Shown piece after piece: positions 43,375 to 55,413 of a DNA stretch of 64,000 bases. Below the pieces are notes generated by a model that did not search any database, was not told the DNA's origin, and saw only the letters and a program-made list of their open reading frames with translations. Every line of letters starts with the position of its first letter. Positions within the stretch are counted from its first letter, which is position 1. The position numbers and the translations under genes were made by a program. The stretch is from Paramacrobiotus metropolitanus (taxonomy: Eukaryota; Tardigrada; Eutardigrada; Parachela; Macrobiotidae), in the NCBI RefSeq assembly GCF_019649055.1, contig NW_026570276.1, forward strand, positions 248,001 through 312,000. Direction: 5' to 3'.

Positions 43375-46300
43375 GAATATAACTCTGGGCCTTTTAACTT
43401 GGGACAACAAAACATTCAACGATATACCAAAGCCCGAAAACTATTTAGAAACGGATTCCAATAAAGAACCACCACCGCCTCGTGGCTACTCTTATTGGAC
43501 ACCAATAGTGTTGATCGTAACTGTTTTTTTGATTCCTGTTAGTATTTGTAAGTAGGTGTCGTTGCATCCAAGTATTGGTAAGTATTGCTGCAAAATAAGC
43601 GCAGAAATATTGTTTTATTCTTCAGGGGTATACTGTTGCATTAAAGAAAGAAACAAAGGAAACAGGCGGGATGACTTGGTATTGGCTGCAGAACAAGCTG
43701 AAACTGGCATCGCACCTTTGCTTTCTGACTGTAAAGATGAAAGGACTGTCGCTGTTTCAGAAGGTATGGTAGGTATGGTACATTTGCAGCAGAGTTTAAT
43801 GTGAGTATTTAAACGGGACTTAACGGATTTTTTTAGGTCAGTGCTATGCGCCCCAACGATCCTCGTAATAATAATAGTAATTGTAATGCGCCTAGTACAA
43901 AGTCAGTGCTGAAGTAGGTGGCTGGCTTCCGGAACGGGCGTAAAGGAACACGCAGTGCGCTTAGTGTGCACTGCCTGTTCCTCGACGCCTTCAGTTCCTT
44001 GGCAAGCTTGTATCTGTGTAGCTGGTATAGCCCATTTCCTAATTTTTGACTCAGTGAGAAAAGGGGTGGGCTTATACACGGCCTTACAGAGAGTGAGAAT
44101 GCTTCCGCTCTGTTCATTCACTTGCATCCACTGAGATTTAAAATCAGTGTGGGTGGGCGAAGGGGTGAGTTTGTTTTTAAACGGAATAGTCTCCGAAGGC
44201 GCAGCAAGTGAAAGATTTGCATGTAGTACAGTACAACGTTTCAATAAGCAACGTCATCCGCTCTCCACCTTTTGTATTCATAACGTTTATACGGCGGCCC
44301 GTTTCATAAATCTGCTTTCGATCAACAAGTTGTTTAATTAACCGCACAAACGTACAGTACAATCATAAAAAAAAATTCAGATTTCAAATTTTTCACCAAA
44401 AATTGGTCAGGAAAGAAGTAGCAACTACATAATCTGCTTCAACAATTTGTTGCACTTTGTCATGTTTAGACGGCATGTTAACCAAACGATTAATCGGGAA
44501 AGGCTTTCAAACTTATAAGCAGAAAGGTTGTAACCCTTTGTGAAAATCCAAAATTAAAAACTGGGATGGCGAATATAAGAAATTTATTAGGTGATTCACG
44601 TATATCTGTATGTAGAGTTACTATGACTGTTAATTACGTATTTTGCGAGGCCGCTACGTGACTGAAGGAGCGTAAGTATCCAAGTTTTACTGCACGACGT
44701 TTACGTAGAAATTAAATAAACACATGATTACACATCATACCCGCACTCACGACAGCAAGTTTCAACGAAAAATTAAGAAATGGACTATGTCAGGCAATCG
44801 ATCTGTGGCTGGGCCGATGGCAAATGGCTATGTCGATTTTAGCTATTACGGCGTTAAGACTAAAGGTGTGAGTATAGTACTGCTTTAACTTCAAAGTTGG
44901 GTCGGCCAACTTCGCTTCTGCCGTCCATTTACCTTTGCCATTTCAGTTTGCCTTTTTCAGCTCTACCTTTGTCGCCGGAATAACCGCTAGCACAATGCTT
45001 TACCGTTTCAGTACACCGTCTTTAAAAGCCTTTGTCGTTTGAAAAACGAATCCCCGTTAACACATTGCCATTTCTGAACATTTTTAGTGCCATGTCTTTA
45101 TTTGATGTTTGAATACTAGCTGTACTCGAAAGGCACTTTAAATGCGTTCTGTACGATACAGAGCCGGAAGTTCTGTATCGTTTCGATCACACCCCCTTAC
45201 TGCTGATTGGACGGCCGAGTTAAAGTGTTCTGTATCTAAAAGGAACTCTCCTGGCTCCGTTACGATACAGAACTCGCATTTCTTGCTAGGTCAAATTTAT
45301 TTTTTGATGTAGATGCACAGTCCGCTGTACGTCTAAAGTCCTATTTTTAATTTTCAAGTTTTGAGGGTGTAATTAACGGGAGTTTAATTGTTTCTATCGA
45401 ATCAACATTCCAGTTCTGCTTTGTTCACTGATTTTAGCTGCCTCCGATAGTGCATGTTTGAATTTGTATCGATGGCAACACGCAACTTCGCCATAGCCGT
45501 CAGCGCGAGGAATACTTCGGCGTACTTTACGTGCAACAGCCTTTCGCTTTTTCACCAGTCGTTTGATTTCGTAACTTAACAAAACTTAAAATCGTCAGAA
45601 AAACAGAAAGGAAATGGCCACAAAATTGTTGTGAAAAATAAATAAATCGTTGACCAATTCAACTACAGTAACTGGGCGCTTTTAGAAACCGTGGTCTCGT
45701 TGCTCTGTAACCATCTATAAGATTCAGCGCTGTACCATTGGTAGATTCACTTTTAGAGAACTCCCGGCTCTGTATCTTACAGAACGCATTTAAAGTGCGT
45801 TTCGAGTAGTACTACTGTAGTCTGTACGTATATGACTGTACATAATATAATAATATTTATTACGATATCTTCGTATGCAGAACATGCATGTAGGAAAATT
45901 TTTAAACTTTAGCTCTGATTCCTAACATATTTACGGAAACAAAAGTTTTGCCAACGCAAGGTCAAACACAACAGAGAGTTATGAAACACTTTCTTTAATA
46001 TTATTATTAATTTTGTTGTTCGCAAAAGTAGCAACGTGCCCGCAATGTGCTGGGGCCTAATAAAATGAACCACTAAACTAATGGCTTAAGGTGATTTAAG
46101 GCTTAAGGTGATTTTTTCTGCGTCCGTCAAAATTGTGTTTTATTTACATCTACCAGAATGTACAAGAGAAAATATGACCGTGACAAAAAGCTGTACTCTG
46201 ATCCAGCATGGATCACGCTCGTGCACAAAGCTGCTTTCTGTTTTCACTAGGATAACATCCGTTAAAAGCTAATTTTGAGAAAAAAAGTTGTTCTTAAAAT

Positions 46301-49300
46301 CTTTCCTGAATCTCAAGTGGAACCAGTGCATGCATCTGGTACCAGTTGTAATAACTTGATTTTAGCTTTTTTGAAACTGTTAGAGTGTTGCGGAAACAGC
46401 GGAACTATGCTGAATTTGTTTCCAGAAAGTTTGAGCCGTATTATATACAAATATTATATGCAACGCTTTAAAGAAAAACAACAATAAAATAGTCAAGAAA
46501 TGGAAATGTGTAAACGGTAAATCGTATTTCACACGGCGAAGGCTTTTAAAGACGGTGTTCTGGAACGGCAATGGAGTGTAACGGCTTTTCCGGCGGCAAG
46601 GGCAAAGGTGAAGGTAAAGTTGAAAAGGCAAACTGAAACGGCAAAGGCGAAGTTGGCCGACCCTCAAAGTCACTTGCGACTTGCGAATATCAACGTTTTC
46701 ATTGAATAAGTTGAGATGGGTTTTGCGTGCCTCCACAGAAATACAGTATACTTACTACAGTGGACACCGCAAATGTGGTTACACCGATAGCTGTATGCAT
46801 GCATAGCGCTATCGGCTATCGGTGTAACCACATTTATGGTGTCCATTGTAAATTATATAAATATGCTCTCATTGTAAAGACCAGTCACGGTTTAGTAAGA
46901 GATCTACGGGGCGCATGACCAAAATTCTGTGCGCCCAGATACCGGCCAAACAGCCAGTTCACTTCACGCCCGGTTTCCGGGCGCATGTCCAGTTTGCTTA
47001 GCGCCACAATGTCCGAGGAGCAGCTAATTTGGTAATTTTATTTAACCTGTTTCCTGCAGCCCACTCTTTCAACCGCCAAACTGACTACTCTAAAAAGTCC
47101 GAAAGCAAAAGCAGCGACATCTCATCCAACAAATCTGAAAACCAATCCGACTTTGAGACCGACGACGAAGTCATTCTAAACCCAATGGGCAGCACTTGTC
47201 AGTATAATTACAATGATTCGGATTATTTTGCAAGAGGAGCATTCGGGATTTTATATAAGGCTATCGTCACTGATAGCGGAGATTTTGCCGGGAAAGAGGT
47301 CGTTGTGAAGGTAACGCATCTGGACACCAGTTCAGAGATGTTTGCTAAAGGAAAAATCTGGCGGGCTTGGTATCGACGGATGGCGCTTGTCCTTCAGATA
47401 CGACATGAACATCTGTTGACGTATCATCAAATCAGCATTGTCGAGTCGCAGAATAAAAAAGTTATTTTGCGGCTTTTGATGGATTTCTGTTCAGGTACGC
47501 CGGAGGTACGATACCTCAAAGAACTAAACTTTGCCCGATGGCAGTATTATGTACTCGTATTTGTGTTGGCAAAATTATTAAAAAAACGGCATGCGATTTG
47601 TGAAAGAGTTTCTTAGTTTTCGATTTTCGCGAGAATTGGCTGAAACAGCTCGCTTAACTGATCTTCTGAAATGGCCCAACCGGATATGATATGCGCAAAC
47701 GGTTTGCACGGCAATCGTTGGCACTTATCGTCATTGCAAAATTATGGGATAATTTTGCAGACCCATCGGCGCAGATTCGTCAACAGCGCCTTCACGGCTC
47801 AGGTTGGCACCCGTGGCGTCGGTTCGGGAAACGGTAATAAATCCAAACGTCATTTAATTTCCACGAGATTATTGAGTTACGGTTACAAGGTGGGATTGGG
47901 GTAATCGGGCGCCCCTTCCTGAAAATAGTTTGCATCGAACGTCGAACGCAGGTTTGCATCGAACGCAGGTTTGCATCGAACTACATACATTAAAAATTTA
48001 GGCTGATACCGATGGGCGAAATGTTTTCGATGGGTAAGGCACAAATTATGTATGTAATGTAACACTTGTCTGGTGCCACAAATCCAGTACGATTTTCAAC
48101 GGGTATGCAAATTATGCGGTTAACAACCACCAGTTACAGTGGACGCCATAAGTATGGAACTTACACTTGCGTAACCACAAAAAGCGCGCAACCAGGCACT
48201 TGTCTGTACTCAGTCATATTCCGGGCTGGCAATCGGCCTGCCGATACATATTACCATTCGCACCTTCCCCTTTTCCCAACGGAAGCCATCCACCAATATC
48301 TCAAACCAATGAGAAATAAATTACAAAAGTTTTGATACCAAACTAGGAGCTCTTTATGAGATCCAAGAGACAATCGAGGCACCTAAAGTTTCTTGTAGAC
48401 AAAGCATAGGATTTATTACATTTTTCATTAGTTCCAGGTTACTCTTTGATACACTTGTGTTAGTTTTGCTCGCAGGCGGTGATCTGGCTATGCTATTGCA
48501 ACGGATGCATGAGAAAAACCTGAAAATGGAGCACCAAACAGCTATCCGTTACACCATCGAACTGGCCGACGGCATCCAGTTTCTCCACCATAAAAAGATT
48601 ATCCATTCCGATTTAAAACCAAAAAATATTTTGATCAAACAACTTAGTGATAATCAGGAGCGGCTGTTGATTGGAGACCTAGACGACTGCATTAAACTGC
48701 AGGGAGTTTCAACAGGCAATAAGGATGTTAGCCGGCTGCGCGGAACCCAGCGGTATATGTCGCCAGAGATGTTGAGCGAATTCGCAGCGATAAACGGACA
48801 ATTTCCTGGACGGAAGACGGACATTTGGAGTTTGGGATGCATCATTCTGGAGCTGGCCAACTCCGTTATTGGCAATCAGAGGCAATGGCTGTATAACGCA
48901 TCCACTGGTGAGAAAGTGCCAGCGGGAAGCAAAATAGGTGATGAAAAGTTTATCGTGCTCGTAATAAACGGCTTCACACCATTCATTGCCAAAGAAATTC
49001 CAGACGATTTGCAACTGTGTACTAAGCCATGCTTAAGTCGAAATCCGAAACTCAGGATATCGGCGAGCAGTTTAATAGAAACGCTGTGCAGCATTGAAAG
49101 CAAAGATCCAGCTTACCGGGTTCGTGCTGCACAGAATGGTTTTATCCAACTCCTGCAGAACTGCCAACTTTCGACCCAACTCAGTTCGGCCAAAGACCAG
49201 CAAGGCATGATTGCCTGCCTTGCTAACTATGTATTTGATGAAAATTTTATGGATAAGGAGCGGGCATCTAAAGATATATATGGACGCGGTCATCTTGTTT

Positions 49301-49389
49301 CTGTTCGGATAGATAAAACTGGGGAACTGATCGAGCCCAAACCATTTTATATGGATAATCAAGTTACTTTAGCAGCTTTCTGTAAGTAG
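43375..49389 (+). CDS. receptor-like Ser/Thr protein kinase, single-pass membrane (5' exons missing)
   Basis: Exons with matching phases: 43375-43547, 43626-43763, 47060-47494, 48476-49389. The first holds a juxtamembrane ectodomain end (LLTWDNKTF, a Pro run) and a membrane span (TPIVLIVTVFLIPVSI). The second is a basic/acidic cytoplasmic linker. The third has a Ser-rich linker and the kinase N-lobe (ARGAFGILYKA loop, VVVKV lysine). The fourth has HSDLKPKN in place of HRDLKPxN, GDLDD in place of DFG, SPE for APE, and WSLGCIILEL. Key Lys and both Asp remain, so activity is plausible. Juxtamembrane wording resembles the receptor cyclases nearby. The stop at 49387 overlaps a consensus GTAAGT donor, so further exons are possible. 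Confidence 0.72.
44890..46671. mobile_element. 1.8-kb inverted-repeat element in kinase intron
   Basis: Long imperfect terminal inverted repeats (about 140 bp) share GGGTCGGCCAACTTCGC and CTTTGCCRTTTCAGTTTGCC. The interior contains another element at 45122-45811. No transposase ORF. Confidence 0.7.
45122..45811. mobile_element. 690-bp nested inverted-repeat element
   Basis: Ends are inverse copies over about 45 bp (CACTTTAAATGCGTTCTGTA and GATACAGAGCC), with further inverted GTTCTGTATC blocks inside. Confidence 0.72.
46756..46850. repeat. 95-bp foldback element
   Basis: Arms of about 40 bp (TACARTGGACACC, GTGGTTACACCGATAGC) are inverse around GCATGCAT. A diverged half copy lies at 48133-48178 in the next intron. 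Confidence 0.75.
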
Positions 49390-51500
49390 TCTTCGAGGAA
49401 TATCTTTTTGCATACACAGTCTAGTAACGCAAGTAGCTGTGCGAGTACAGTACCAAAAGTTCCACTATGAAGCGGTATTTTTGAAATGTAAGCTCAAGAT
49501 GCGATACTGCCCTTATACCGAACAACGGCTTTAAAATTGCTTTAAAATTTTATAACAACCTTAAAAAGTTGTCTTTTTTTGCTCCAAAATACTTTTTCTA
49601 AATGTGTATTAAAATCACAGCTTTTAATTACGGAGCATTGGTATTCGTTTATTTGTTCTTCGACCGGAGCGTAGCGAAGGTACTCTGTATTCAAGACTAA
49701 CGCGTTAGCGGGTTTCTGTCCGATACGAAAGCGCATTACGGAAGCAGGAATATTGCATCACGCAGTTGATCGCTTCAGCGTCACAGCAGCCAGTGTTTTT
49801 GACGTTAGTGATGATTGCCGTGACGTAGCCTGCATATTACGGCCATACTGCAACTCTTGATTTCTGTCAGTTACGAGAAATTGCGACAGATCATTACAGA
49901 AGCAACACTGTGACCTCACCACAATTAACTGCTTTACAGTAGAATCTGTGAGATTTAACATCCACCAGCATTGGAAACCCGTAAATTGAACATCCGGCAA
50001 GGAACCGACGCGTCTTGCAGATTGTAGACTCTGAATTTTACACATGGGGGTCGCCACGACTGTTAAACATTTGTGAAGCGACCATTTAACGCTTTACAGA
50101 GAACTCTGAACAATGATAATACTAGGAAAGTGGACTCGCTTTTTGCGGGCACTGCATGACCCAAGCGTAGCAGGATTATGTACAGAGTGTCTGACGCCCC
50201 TTTGTACTGCAGACAATCCTCTTCGATTATTCAATGCTCTCATTCCTGTTGGTAGAATTTTTAGTGCTTAATGACAAGTGAAATCTCGGCCTCTGGCCCT
50301 GCTATGCATTTACGAAAGATTTCGCAAATGCCTAAGTAAAGTCTCGATAAATGTTTCGAAACTGTTCGAAAATCCTAATTTTTTGAATTTTCTTCAGCTC
50401 TTGAGGAATAATTTATGCCGGTTCATGCACTGCTGTGGGAGGTCACCGCCACAATATGCACATATGATAAAAAACGATCACGAATGATAATAATGACTTC
50501 GGCTGTTTTTTTAACGTTTAAAATTTAATCGCTGTAATTAGTCTTAGTCTGCGCAAGCGTAATGCTATGTGTACTGGCTGCTGTCGAAAAAAAGGATTTT
50601 ACATGCACCTATGGAAAGTAGTCAATGGCAGCGTTATCTACTGAATACGGCATGAAGTGTAGGATCTGGTAACGCTGGTGACGGGTTAATAAAAGGTCAA
50701 AGATTGGTCTAAAAAGCAGCATTCCCGTATAGGTCCATCATGTCAAAAAACTGGTGACACCAACAGCATTGCTGATCATTACGATTCTGATTAAGCAGTT
50801 TAGTAGAAGAAATTTCTTAATAATCGGACTGTTAAATAGTCTAAATTTTTTAGCGCAGGGGTTTGTTTGTGTTTGCTATTTTGGGGCATTGCAAAATGTC
50901 TGTGGGACATATTTGCCGGGAAATGCACGAATGCCGGCCTTTCCAGTTTTCTTCGGTTTCATAGTTTTTGTTAGGTTGCACAATGTCAGAAGATCGAAGT
51001 GGGTGTCATGGGAAACAGAGAAAAAGAGATCTCTGAGTTTTCGCGCTAACAGATGAGTGTCAGGTAGCCGTATTCTGGCACTGGACAGTGTTTGCAATAC
51101 CCAGCTAGGATGTTGATTCAGAAATGTTTAGCGGAAACCGGTATATTGATACTGTCACTATCGACTGATCATTCCAGGAACAAAACCCATCGCCTGTGAC
51201 AGGCAAAAACGCACCCCCTTACGTTTCTGCAGCGCTATTTTGCCGTTTTTACCAAAAGCGGTAATCCTTTTATCATATCGGTGAGATGACCACCGGCCAG
51301 TGAATACGGTCACCGTTCATGTGTGCATCCGGTAACAGACACCTCCTTGCATATGTGTATTTCGTGGCGGTGACCGACGCACAGACACCACATTTTTCAT
51401 TACCTTCGAACATAAAAGACCTTCGCTACGCTTCGGTTGACAAATACAGACGTGCCATGCATACTTCTAAGATAGTAATAATAACTATCTAATTTTCACG
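49390..51500. other. intergenic, repeat fragments only
   Basis: 49935-49990 carries one end of the TA-flanked family found at 58239-58859 (ACAGTAGAATCTGTGAGAT). 50130-50185 matches 54183-54240 (CTCGCTTTTTKCGGGCACYG). No gene recognised. Confidence 0.45.
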
Positions 51501-51508
51501 TTGTCATA

Positions 51509-52723
51509 GTTGACGAAGCCGACACCCAAATCCACTCAAAAAATGCAGCCTGGCATGCTCGCATTCTGTTACAAAGAATTCCCTTAAAATCCCTTGTGGA
51601 GTCGGTGCAATTAGCATTCACCGATCCAAAGGACTTTCACACCATCGGCATTCCGCCGGACTGTGGCGACAGTGTAGACCAGATCAACACCAAGCTTTTC
51701 GAGGTGTCCGGTCGGACGTGCTATAGCGGTTGCTCCAACCTGAAACTCGCTCGGAAAGCGTACTGTTATGTTAAAATGTGGGTCCCTAAAAAATTGTTAA
51801 TAAGAAAACAATTAAACCAGATGCGTGGGATTTGTAATCATCGTCTTGCAATGGGTGAAAAAACTACACGAGAAGACAACTATCCGCAGGAGGAGGACCT
51901 TGTGGAACACATGGTATTTCGGAAATCCTCCGAACAGCAAATTGTCTTGCGCTGTCCGCAGAGGGATGTCTTAGTTAATCGACAATTCTTGGTTCGTATT
52001 TCTACAAAATGCGATTTCATCTTTCATGCATGCTCCGACGTTTATGAAATGAAATTTAGTAGCGATGCGGTGTTATTTGTGCTCGATGCTGTGCAAGGTG
52101 ATCACCTATGTTTGCACGATGTGGAGCAAGTGCCGTCATTTTTCTTATACGAAGTAATGGCCTTATCGACTATTTGGGATTGTAAAGAGTTAAAACTGGT
52201 GTCGCAGTTGGCATTTTTGGAAATGTTGTGCAGTCCCAAATGCGATCCTGACAGCATTCCCTTGGAAGATGCTTTGGAATGCATCTGGGATAACTTTGAC
52301 ATCAATGAACCGTACCTCGGCGGTAAAATTGTTATCGCCGGATTGCTTGTCATATTATCGAATATAAAGACCCACCTGCAGCTTGAACTAGTGATCGACA
52401 AATTATCGCAGCACCTAATTATTCAAGAAATTATCGACATAACGCCAACCAAGCGCTGTATAGAGGTTGTCGTTAAGGGACTGGATGGGAAATTATTCGT
52501 CGTTAAGACGCATCCATCTCACCGGGTGGCTTTTGTCAAAGCTCTGGTGGAAGATATGGCAAAGACGCCGCTTGATCAACAGCGACTGAAATTTGCCAGT
52601 AAGGTTCTAGAGGATTATAACACTCTGGCGGACTACAGGATTTCCCATATGAGCACTTTGAATCTGATTGCTGATCCCGTTGTTAACACTTCGTTGACTA
52701 GCAGTTTTGAGCAACGCGGCTGA
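51509..52723 (+). CDS. BTB-like protein with C-terminal ubiquitin-like domain
   Basis: An open frame runs from about 51500 to a TGA at 52723. No ATG opens it: an acceptor-like TTGTCATAG near 51509 suggests an internal exon, and the first in-frame ATG is near 51777. The middle (about 52000-52230) has the order of a BTB fold (HACSDVYEMKF, VLFVLDAVQG, LYEVMALSTIWDCKEL). The last 75 residues are ubiquitin-like: VVVKGLDGKLFVVK, the DQQRLKFASKVLED stretch, and a STLNLIADP end without a Gly-Gly tail. BTB proteins often recruit cullin-3 ubiquitin ligases. This fusion implies a ubiquitin-pathway role (inference). Confidence 0.68.
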   Translation, partial: VDEADTQIHSKNAAWHARILLQRIPLKSLVESVQLAFTDPKDFHTIGIPPDCGDSVDQINTKLFEVSGRTCYSGCSNLKLARKAYCYVKMWVPKKLLIRKQLNQMRGICNHRLAMGEKTTREDNYPQEEDLVEHMVFRKSSEQQIVLRCPQRDVLVNRQFLVRISTKCDFIFHACSDVYEMKFSSDAVLFVLDAVQGDHLCLHDVEQVPSFFLYEVMALSTIWDCKELKLVSQLAFLEMLCSPKCDPDSIPLEDALECIWDNFDINEPYLGGKIVIAGLLVILSNIKTHLQLELVIDKLSQHLIIQEIIDITPTKRCIEVVVKGLDGKLFVVKTHPSHRVAFVKALVEDMAKTPLDQQRLKFASKVLEDYNTLADYRISHMSTLNLIADPVVNTSLTSSFEQRG

Positions 52724-52728
52724 CTTTC

Positions 52729-53178
52729 TTGGTGGAAGTCACCAGAAGCATCCTATTGGTCATTAAGATCTTCTAACCAGTCAATCTTTCTGTTTTACTT
52801 TTGATGAGATGTTCTGCTTATCTGCTAATTGATCGCATGGCTCCGCAGCTATTGTCTTTGCTTAGTCTACGCTGACCCGGATTCAACCTTTTATTGCCCT
52901 AGCGGTATGCGCGCGCATCTGATTGTTAGCTGCTCTGGTCGTTTTCCATGTATGCCTATCAGTCGAACAGCGGCATCATTGGGCAGTCTTCCCAAACTTC
53001 CCAATGCGCCCGATTTTTTTGTAAGCCATCGGCAACACATACATCGCTCAAAATTTTACAGTAGCGTGCTAACAGTGTTCAGTACACGGCCTGAATTTTT
53101 CGACATCTTTCATTTGCGCAATCGAGCGCTGTAACAGCTTGAATGTGAGTGTCCCAAAAAGATGGTGACTTCCACCAT
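52729..53178. mobile_element. 450-bp MITE-like element abutting the BTB gene stop
   Basis: Inverse ends TTGGTGGAAGTCACCAG and its complement near 53163-53178 bound a non-coding segment. The left end begins within six bases of the stop codon. Confidence 0.5.
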
Positions 53179-53179
53179 T

Positions 53180-54530
53180 CCAGTTCTGGACTTCCGGCTG
53201 CCCTGGGTGTGTTGTAAAGAGTACCATTGGAAACTAGACGTTTTTTCACTCACACAGCCCAAAATTTGCTGTAAAATTATTTTTTTGAAATTAGTTAGTG
53301 AATAGTGATTTAATAAGGCCGATTGTGGTGTGAGTAACCATGCTAGTCAACGAAGTGCTTACACTAGTGAGCAGGACAGTGACTGATTCTGCCTGCCAGT
53401 TTCTTTGAGTTCGCACACTCGCTTTATAAAGCATATTTAGAAACACTGTCTTTGCTGATTTTCCAAATTGTGGTCACATTCCACAAGATTTGCAAAAGGA
53501 AACGGAGCGCCATCTGGCGCGATTTCTTGACGTGCCCGTACGCGGATATTCAAAGCTGCATACCTCCACTCGTGCTGTCGCCACCGGTTGGAAATGGGAG
53601 CTAAATTCGGACGGAAGCTTAAATTAGTGCTGGTTTATTTAGTAAAAGTACTTTGTAGTTAAACCATAAAGTTAAAGTTAAACCATACTTTGTAGGTTGT
53701 TTTGTCTCTTAGTAATCCAGCAAACAGTAAGTAAACCGCAAGCCAGAAAATAAATACACAGTAAATAAACGTAAGTAAGCATCTGCATAATGAGAACTGA
53801 ACAGAAAGTATGATTTGCGATAAGTAAATAATTTTTTCACTAAAGTAATCATTTTACTATTGTCTGCAGCAAGTATATAGCGACAGGTTCAGCAAAATTC
53901 TGCTAAACATGATTTTTTCGTAATGAACCTGCTTTGCATTACAAGTTATCATCTAAATCGCTAAATTTTCACGATAACGCGGACTTTCAAACGTCTAATG
54001 CGCGAATTACAGTACACGATCACTAAACGTACGCAGAGTTTAATTAGTAAAACCGCTTCCGCGAAAATTGTTTGTATTGCGGCGAAAATATTCCACGTGC
54101 CTGAATTCGTCAAACAGGTTGACTTCTCTTGAAATAAAATTGGTTTAACAAAGTACAGATAAAAACTAAAAACTATAATTTGGAAAATTCACTCGCTTTT
54201 TTCGGGCACCGCATGACCGAAGCGTCGGCAGATTATATGAAATAAAATTTCGCTTATTGGCAATGCTGAAGCTAATATTTTATAAGGGTGATACCTTTTC
54301 ATCCCCGTTTATTTTAAACACCCTTTTCACACCCCGTTTTGCTATAGGTACTCTTTCCTTTTCGGTTTTTTACTGCTCGCACCATTTTTCGGCGGACTGT
54401 AGACGCCCTTACATGACGCAAGTTCATTCGACGTAATATTTTTGTAAAAACTTGTTCGGCTAATTTGTTTACATACTGACAATAAAGGTCAGGAACAATA
54501 TACTGCATAACAAACCTGTGCAGGTATGAA
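53180..54530. other. intergenic, no gene seen
   Basis: AT-rich with short imperfect tandem motifs (GTAAGTAAA, AAAGTTAAA). No supported coding or RNA gene. Confidence 0.4.
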
Positions 54531-54534
54531 AACT

Positions 54535-54740
54535 TCACCCAGAGCTAGACCACACAGAGCGTGCGAGTTACGCTTCTGATGCACAAAACCGAGTTGAGTT
54601 ATACCGCGAGTTACGCTACCATAAACAATACATTGAATTTTTACGAGAGTTACGTTTTTGGGGAAATAAGTTACGTTTAACTCGATAAATCGAAAAAACT
54701 CGCGATACGTTAAATAGTTGAAAACAACTGCACAGTGCTG
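54535..54740. mobile_element. second, uninterrupted copy of the GAGTTA-rich MITE
   Basis: Shares GCGTGCGAGTTA, TACCGCGAGTTACGCTACC and AACTCGCG-TTAAATAG blocks, in the same order, with 11653-12274, but lacks the CATTTCGGCAT insert. Confidence 0.65.
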
Positions 54741-55413
54741 CACAGTGCACAATTTATTCAGCTGTCAAAAGGATTGCAAGATCGTGTATCGCTAAATGTC
54801 GCGAATGATCAATAGCTGTCCTCAAGATCTTTCTTGGGTATATCCGGAATTATTCCATTGTATGACCTTCGGATTGACTTAGTTGAAAATAAGTTTTATA
54901 ATATTGATTTTGATGGTGTAATTGGGTGCAGCTGTGGAAAGTACAGTTGATGACGACTAATCTGTCTGCATCAGTGCGATTTTTAGCAGCTAATTATTTT
55001 TTCCTGTTTTTTTCCTGGTGATGCGGTGGTACTGCCAAAAAATAAAGCTCATTTTCTTGCGATTCCTTACACATAAAAATGCTGTGTTCGTACTCAAAAG
55101 CAGGAAATTGTTAGCAAAATGTTTTACATTATTATTTTCTGAATTATTTCAACGAACCAAAGAAAGGATATATTATGATTGTTTTTTGATTGGATATATT
55201 ATTGATTGGATTATGACTAGATATATTATGATGAATAGGATATATTATGATTGTTTTTAATGATAATTAATTTTTTCATTTAATTATCAGATGAAGTTTA
55301 ATTAATTGGAATTAATTCTTTGTCTATTGTTATTACTCTCGCTTATGTTTTAAATCCGGAAACTTTCAACATCCCTAGTAGCACAAATTCTGTATAATTA
55401 TATTATTAAACTT

